From the NCBI RefSeq assembly GCF_958295425.1, contig NC_081145.1:25281389-25345388 (forward strand): a stretch of 64,000 bases of DNA, read 5' to 3'. Shown here piece after piece: positions 59,265 to 64,000 of the stretch (positions are counted from its first letter, which is position 1; every line of letters begins with the position of its first letter). The stretch comes from Solea solea (lineage: Eukaryota > Chordata > Actinopteri > Pleuronectiformes > Soleidae). The position numbers were made by a program, and so were the translations under genes. Below the pieces are notes generated by a model. It made no database searches and was not told the origin of the DNA. It worked only from the letters and a program-made list of their open reading frames with translations.

Positions 59265-59581
59265 GGACTCTTTTCTTTTTTATGCTTAGTTTCCTCGCAT
59301 CTCTTTTATCTTTCTATCACCTCTTTCCTGCCTCCTCTTGTTCCCCTTCCACCTCTTTTTTTGTCTGCTCCTCTCCTCTCTCCTCTCTATCTCTGCCCAC
59401 CGTCCCTTTCTCCCTTTCTCTCTCTCCATGGATAATTCATCAGTGTTTCTCAGCTGCTGTCTGCCTGCCTGCCTACTGTGATTTCCACTGGGACTCTTTC
59501 AGGGACCATTCCCAGCTCAGCCGGGAATTAGGGCCATGGCTACGGAGAGAAATTAATCACAGCCACCTTATACTAACGCCT

Positions 59582-59701
59582 GTACACACACACACACACA
59601 CACACACATACACACACACACACAACTGCTCCACAATATAGAGGTTTCCCACTAAACTAAACACATCTGCTCACCTTCACTTCAAACTTACTTAGTGTTT
59701 G

Positions 59702-59752
<51 letters not shown>

Positions 59753-59930
59753 TGTTCATATAGTGAGGACACGACATAGTGCATTCCCTAACCCTTTACA
59801 ACTAAGTGCCTAACCCTAACATTTACCCTAAAACCAGGGGTCTTAACACTGAAAAAGGTACTTTTGTTTGTTTGTTTTTTTTACATTTCTTGGACCTCAC
59901 ATAGATATAAATACAAGAACACACATACAC
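59582..59930 (+). repeat. (CA)n tracts with CCTAACC dispersed repeat
   Basis: CA tracts at 59582-59624 and 59704-59749, then agtgaggacacgacatagtg, ccctaaaaccaggggtctta and catagatataaatacaagaa. Same family as 5207-5425 and 26376-26925. Confidence 0.85.
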
Positions 59931-60159
59931 ACACACACTGGTTTCCATGGCTTCAGAGGACATTGTATTGACTTACATTCATTTTCTGGAGACTTACTCT
60001 AACTTTAACCATAAATAATACAGGCCTGAACCTAACCTCAGTCTAACTTTAAAACATTACTTCATCTTAAAATATAATAATATAATTTATGTTATGAGGA
60101 CTCCCCATAATGTGACTGTGTAAACAGATGTAGGTCCCCACAACATTAGGAATACCAGG

Positions 60160-60160
60160 T

Positions 60161-60198
<38 letters not shown>
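60160..60198. repeat. (CA)n microsatellite
   Basis: About 18 CA units. Confidence 0.97.
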
Positions 60199-60200
<2 letters not shown>

Positions 60201-60334
60201 GCTGCTGCTCTGAAGATCAGACTAACATTCATTAATCCTGACCCTGACCTTAACTTAACCACAATTCAAATCTTAGTCCTAAACTTAAACAGGTTTTGGT
60301 GTAAAAGATGATGGTGAGAATGAAAAGCTGGAAA

Positions 60335-60525
60335 TTGGGTAGCAACTAACGATTATTTACATAATCCTATAATCTGTTGATTATTTTTCCAGATTAATTG
60401 ATGAGTTGTTTGGTCGACAATCTCTAACGGTATTTTCCCAAAACTCAAAATTATACTCTTCCTTAACTGTTGAGTTGATTATGTTAAAATTGTTGTTGTT
60501 AATGTCGTAATCGTTGCAGCCCCAC
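60335..60525 (-). mobile_element. Family A element, inverted, both ends
   Basis: Starts gggtagcaactaacgattat; ends gtaatcgttgcagcccca. Confidence 0.78.
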
Positions 60526-60529
60526 AATA

Positions 60530-60668
60530 GAGTGTGTTTGTTCTGGACCTTGTTCCGAAACCTGGTCCTAATGAGGCAGGACCTGGTTAACTGGTTATGG
60601 TTAGGGGTTGTTTAGGGTTTCCAAATGAATGGAGGTCAATGACTGAGAGTCCTGGGAAGAATAGCTGA

Positions 60669-60710
<42 letters not shown>
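60530..60710 (+). repeat. GGTCCTAATGAGG repeat plus (GT)n
   Basis: Contains aacctggtcctaatgaggca, aaatgaatggaggtcaatg and (GT)n at 60674-60704, the same order as at 20930-21275. Confidence 0.8.
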
Positions 60711-60711
<1 letters not shown>

Positions 60712-60817
60712 CAGAAGGCAGTGAGTGTATTGATCAGGAACTGAGTGGCTCCCAGTGTGCACACCAGTGAATGTCACAGCATGCACTTACAGCTCTTCTC
60801 ATATGTGTGATTGCAGG

Positions 60818-60818
60818 G

Positions 60819-60849
<31 letters not shown>

Positions 60850-60870
60850 TGAGAGAGAGAGAGGGTGAGG
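60818..60870. repeat. (GA)n microsatellite
   Basis: GA repeat with GC and GT interruptions. Confidence 0.94.
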
Positions 60871-61045
60871 GACTATTGCACCCCCACCTGACCTCTCCAC
60901 AGACCTGCAGGAGAACGTCTGTTGAGATCTGGCCTCATTAGAAACCGATCAAACGGCCTCTTCTCTGGCGCAACACGTTGCAACTGAAGCTCACGTCGAC
61001 AGCTGGACGCTCGAGCTGCAGCCACAAAACAAACTAAACAAAGAA

Positions 61046-61075
61046 AAAGAAGAAGAAGAAGAAGAAGAAGAAAAA
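61046..61075. repeat. (AAG)n microsatellite
   Basis: About eight AAG units. Confidence 0.94.
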
Positions 61076-61139
61076 AAGGATTCAAACAACAGGAAACAGT
61101 CGGAGTGGAAAAGCTTTTAGAGAGAGGTTTGATTAGTGT

Positions 61140-62990
61140 CATCAGTGATTCCCAGAGGCTGATTTATTTTGGCGTCTGCAACTTATTTTCCAGCCTTTTT
61201 GCTTAATAATTATCAAATAAAACACATAAAATGAACTTGGAAGTTATTCATTTATTAGAACACCTGTCATAAAGAAACTAGAGAACTTAAATATTTTAGA
61301 AATCGTTCAAAAAAACTGAAAATGTTAGTGTTGTTTATTTGGCAAAAATAACAAAACTGAATTCACATTTTTTTTATACCCACATTAGAGACGACTCACT
61401 GGGCTCAGACATTAATGAATTAATTAAGCATAGCATTCAACCACTAAAGTTAATGTTTCTGTTCAGGAATGCAAGTAAATAACATCAACAACTAGATCGG
61501 CAATTCCGTGCCGAAATTTCGAGCATGCCTGCAGTTCTTGCGGCATGTGTCGTCGGGTGCAGGACTTTTGCTGGTAAAGGATTAAAGGATTAACATCTTA
61601 ATCAAGAAATAATAACATGCTTTTACTGTTTATTCAGCACATGGATAACAACAATTAGATTTTAGCATTAAAAATCATTATTATTGTTATCCATGTACTG
61701 TTTTACAAAAAATCATTATGGTTAAAGAGCTTCTACACACTGGTGTATTAACTATTACAGAAACATAAAAAAAATGTCTGATTTAACCTATTGGAAATAA
61801 AAACATTCTAAACAATAGTCAGAAATGTCACAGTACACTGTAAAAAAATAATCCAATAGATTATACAGTAATTATACTGTCAATATATTGTTTTTGTAAC
61901 CAGGAAATACCATAAATACGTAATCAGCCCAAACAATAATATTCATATATATTTTCTTCAGATTTACCAGAGCTGTGTTTAGAACACAGTTCACCTCTGG
62001 GTCAACGAGTATGGGAGTTATAGCAATAGGCTACTTTAATGGAATTAGTCACACCTGGACTTACAAATAAATAATACAAATAACCCACATTTCATTCATA
62101 GCTTTTGTGGATTGGTTTAGTCTTGACCCCTGGCTGTCCGTGATAGTATAACTGGTTTCTCTTCAGTGTGTTTTTCCATTGTTGCGATGAAGGATTTGTG
62201 CAATTGAGAAATATTTTTATTTCCTTTAAATTATATTATTGTTGTTGCTCTCCACTTTTATTGTTGTGTATATTTCTTCCATATTTATAGTGTAATAACT
62301 GGCTTCTCTTCAGTGGAAAAACACCATTGTTCTGATGGATTTGTGCAATTGAGAAATATTTTTCTCTACTTAATTTTTAATTCATATTTTTTTCTTGTTA
62401 CATTTTTTATATTTAGCATATATATATGTAGTTTAGATGCCCTTGTGGATAAATAAAACATCACAGTTTGCTTAACCCTTGTGAGGTTCTTCTTCTTATG
62501 TGTTGTTGAGATTCATTTTACATCGCATTTTTATTTGTGATATAAAGTAGCAATAATTATGCATAAGTCACAAAATTCGACTGTTTTTGTTCATAAAAAA
62601 TGAGCCAAGTGAACTTTGAACTGTGACATATTTCACAAATTCAATCAGATTTTAAACATTTTTAGTAATTTTTGCTCAGTTGTGTCTATATAGTTGATGA
62701 AAATGATCAGATTGCCTATAGATAGTGCTGAAAAAAACAGTGTTCTAAGGGTTAATATTTTATGTATTACATTTCATGTTTGTTTGTTCTGTGTTTTTTT
62801 TTTTAGATTTACAAACCATTTGTGTTAATAATGGAAATTGCACCTTATACCTGATACAAAAATACAATTTTTACCAACCTAACCGTCCTCAAACTTGGAC
62901 ATTTGGTCAGGACACTGTGGACATGAGGACGACCTCGTGTGTACCCAAAGTAGAAAAATCCCCACAACGGTCGAGCGAGTGAATAAGTGA
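61140..62990. other. AT-rich DNA, nothing recognised
   Basis: No coding exon. A roughly 90-base segment is imperfectly doubled at 62130-62225 and 62285-62375 (ggtttctcttcagtgtg / ggcttctcttcagtgga, then ggatttgtgcaattgagaaa in both). Confidence 0.6.
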
Positions 62991-63123
62991 ATCTGCAGTG
63001 ATGAAATTCAGGAAACTAACACAGCGACAGAGCGGGATGGAGCTCAATTGATTAGCATCAATTAGAGAAAAGGTCAGGCTACAGCTGAGGCAGTGAGGCT
63101 GCTGTCACTGGGATTACTGCAGG

Positions 63124-63126
63124 CAA

Positions 63127-63153
<27 letters not shown>
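63124..63153. repeat. (CA)n microsatellite
   Basis: About 14 CA units. Confidence 0.97.
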
Positions 63154-63158
<5 letters not shown>

Positions 63159-63339
63159 TGGTGGTGCAGTCTTTGTGTGGACACTCATGGACCGTCAATC
63201 AATCCTCCTCATGTGTAATGAGCTCTGTTGACCATTACTACTCTGTCAGATCATCTTCACCGACACTGAATACATTTTTGATGTTGCAAGGACATTGTAG
63301 CAGATCCTCGCAACATCAAAGGCTTTTTTTGAGGGTTAA

Positions 63340-63590
63340 GACACGGTCAATTCACCATCAATCAGTTGTTTGGTTCATAAAATATTAGAAAATGTTGCTG
63401 GGTGTTTTCTCAAACCTTGAAATGATGACGTTCTTGTTTTTTTTATCCACAAATGAGACATTTGTTTTTTCTATGGAGCAAAAACCAAGGAAAGAAATCC
63501 CCCAGAAAATAATCACTCAAATTGATATTCGATTAATGAAATAGGTGATACATCAAATCAAAATTTGATTTGCCGTTGCAGCTCTAGTCT
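63340..63590 (-). mobile_element. Family A element, inverted
   Basis: Contains ttgtttggttcataaaatat, ttgaaatgatgacgttct and tttgccgttgcagctctag. Confidence 0.7.
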
Positions 63591-64000
63591 CAAGATCATT
63601 CACGGCAAACATATAAACTGTTAAACTAAGCGGGCGTGTTACGCTGCCTCTAAGACATTAGCAGAACCCGCAAATGCAGACACAAAAACCTCCAGAGTCC
63701 AGAGTAAAATCACAAAAATCTTCATTTCAATCCAAATTGAAAAAATCATGTCAATCCAAAAACAACAAAAAACAAGCAGCAAAGCAAAATCAAAGGAAGC
63801 AGGCTGGCCACAGCAGGTAGGGACAAAAAGTACAGGTGATCCTGGAAAAAATGAAAAGCAAAAGCTGGAGGGAAACCAGGTAAAGGGGTTTCTCCGGCCA
63901 GACTGCAGGGACAAAAACAAGAAGACACACCCACAAACACACAGACACACCCACTCATGCAGACCAGGGGAAAACAGACAGACAGCCATGTAACAGGAGG

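Noticed and set aside
59135..59641. 168-codon Leu/Ser-rich + strand ORF
   Set aside because: Translation of a pyrimidine-rich tract and CA repeat; no domain.

Overview
This is a vertebrate nuclear sequence, almost certainly from a ray-finned (teleost) fish. The evidence is spliced genes with GT-AG introns, very dense (CA)n/(GT)n microsatellites, a V-SINE/L2-type fish repeat tail, and many short non-autonomous DNA transposons of types common in teleosts. The species cannot be named from the sequence. There are no bacterial operons, CRISPR arrays or viral genes.

Only two protein-coding genes are securely supported, and they converge. On the + strand, six exons (18687-25670) encode the C-terminal 285 residues of fatty acid 2-hydroxylase (FA2H): the linker, membrane segments and histidine-rich di-metal hydroxylase core. 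The first exon, which should carry the cytochrome b5 domain, was not found and probably lies upstream of base 1. That would make bases 1-18686 mostly its first intron or 5' flank. On the - strand, three coding exons (44547-38212) encode a complete 432-residue PSKH1 serine/threonine kinase, including the N-terminal Met-Gly-Cys acylation signal. A spliced 5' leader with a first exon near 47004 and a promoter region around 47.1-47.5 kb are inferred. The two genes have unrelated jobs (sphingolipid 2-hydroxylation; a Golgi/nuclear-associated kinase); their adjacency is only positional.

Layout: 1-18.7 kb is repeat-rich, with a textbook hAT-type element at 5461-6285 that has exact 8-bp target duplications, a decayed transposase-like zinc-finger remnant near 7.0 kb, a CTG/CAG tract at 9.5 kb, and a roughly 370-bp duplicated block at 14.2 and 16.5 kb. 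18.7-25.7 kb is FA2H. 25.7-33.5 kb is the intergenic/3' region, with a 12-bp minisatellite (27.15-27.70 kb) and a 2.8-kb, 38-bp-unit satellite with higher-order structure (30.53-33.30 kb). 33.5-38.2 kb is probably PSKH1 3' UTR or downstream sequence and holds a TTAA-flanked inverted-repeat element (36502-37329). 38.2-47.5 kb is PSKH1. 47.5-64 kb has no confidently recognised gene; it contains microsatellites, a 17-bp minisatellite, an ATAACATGACATAAT-type array, and several repeat-poor stretches that look like conserved non-coding elements.

No novel protein system is evident. The most interesting signals are non-coding: the structured 38-bp satellite between the two genes, CA and ATC tracts lying directly against FA2H splice donors, a possible intronic polyadenylation site in FA2H, a minisatellite carrying repeated TGCTGAGTC motifs, and two intact-ended non-autonomous transposons.
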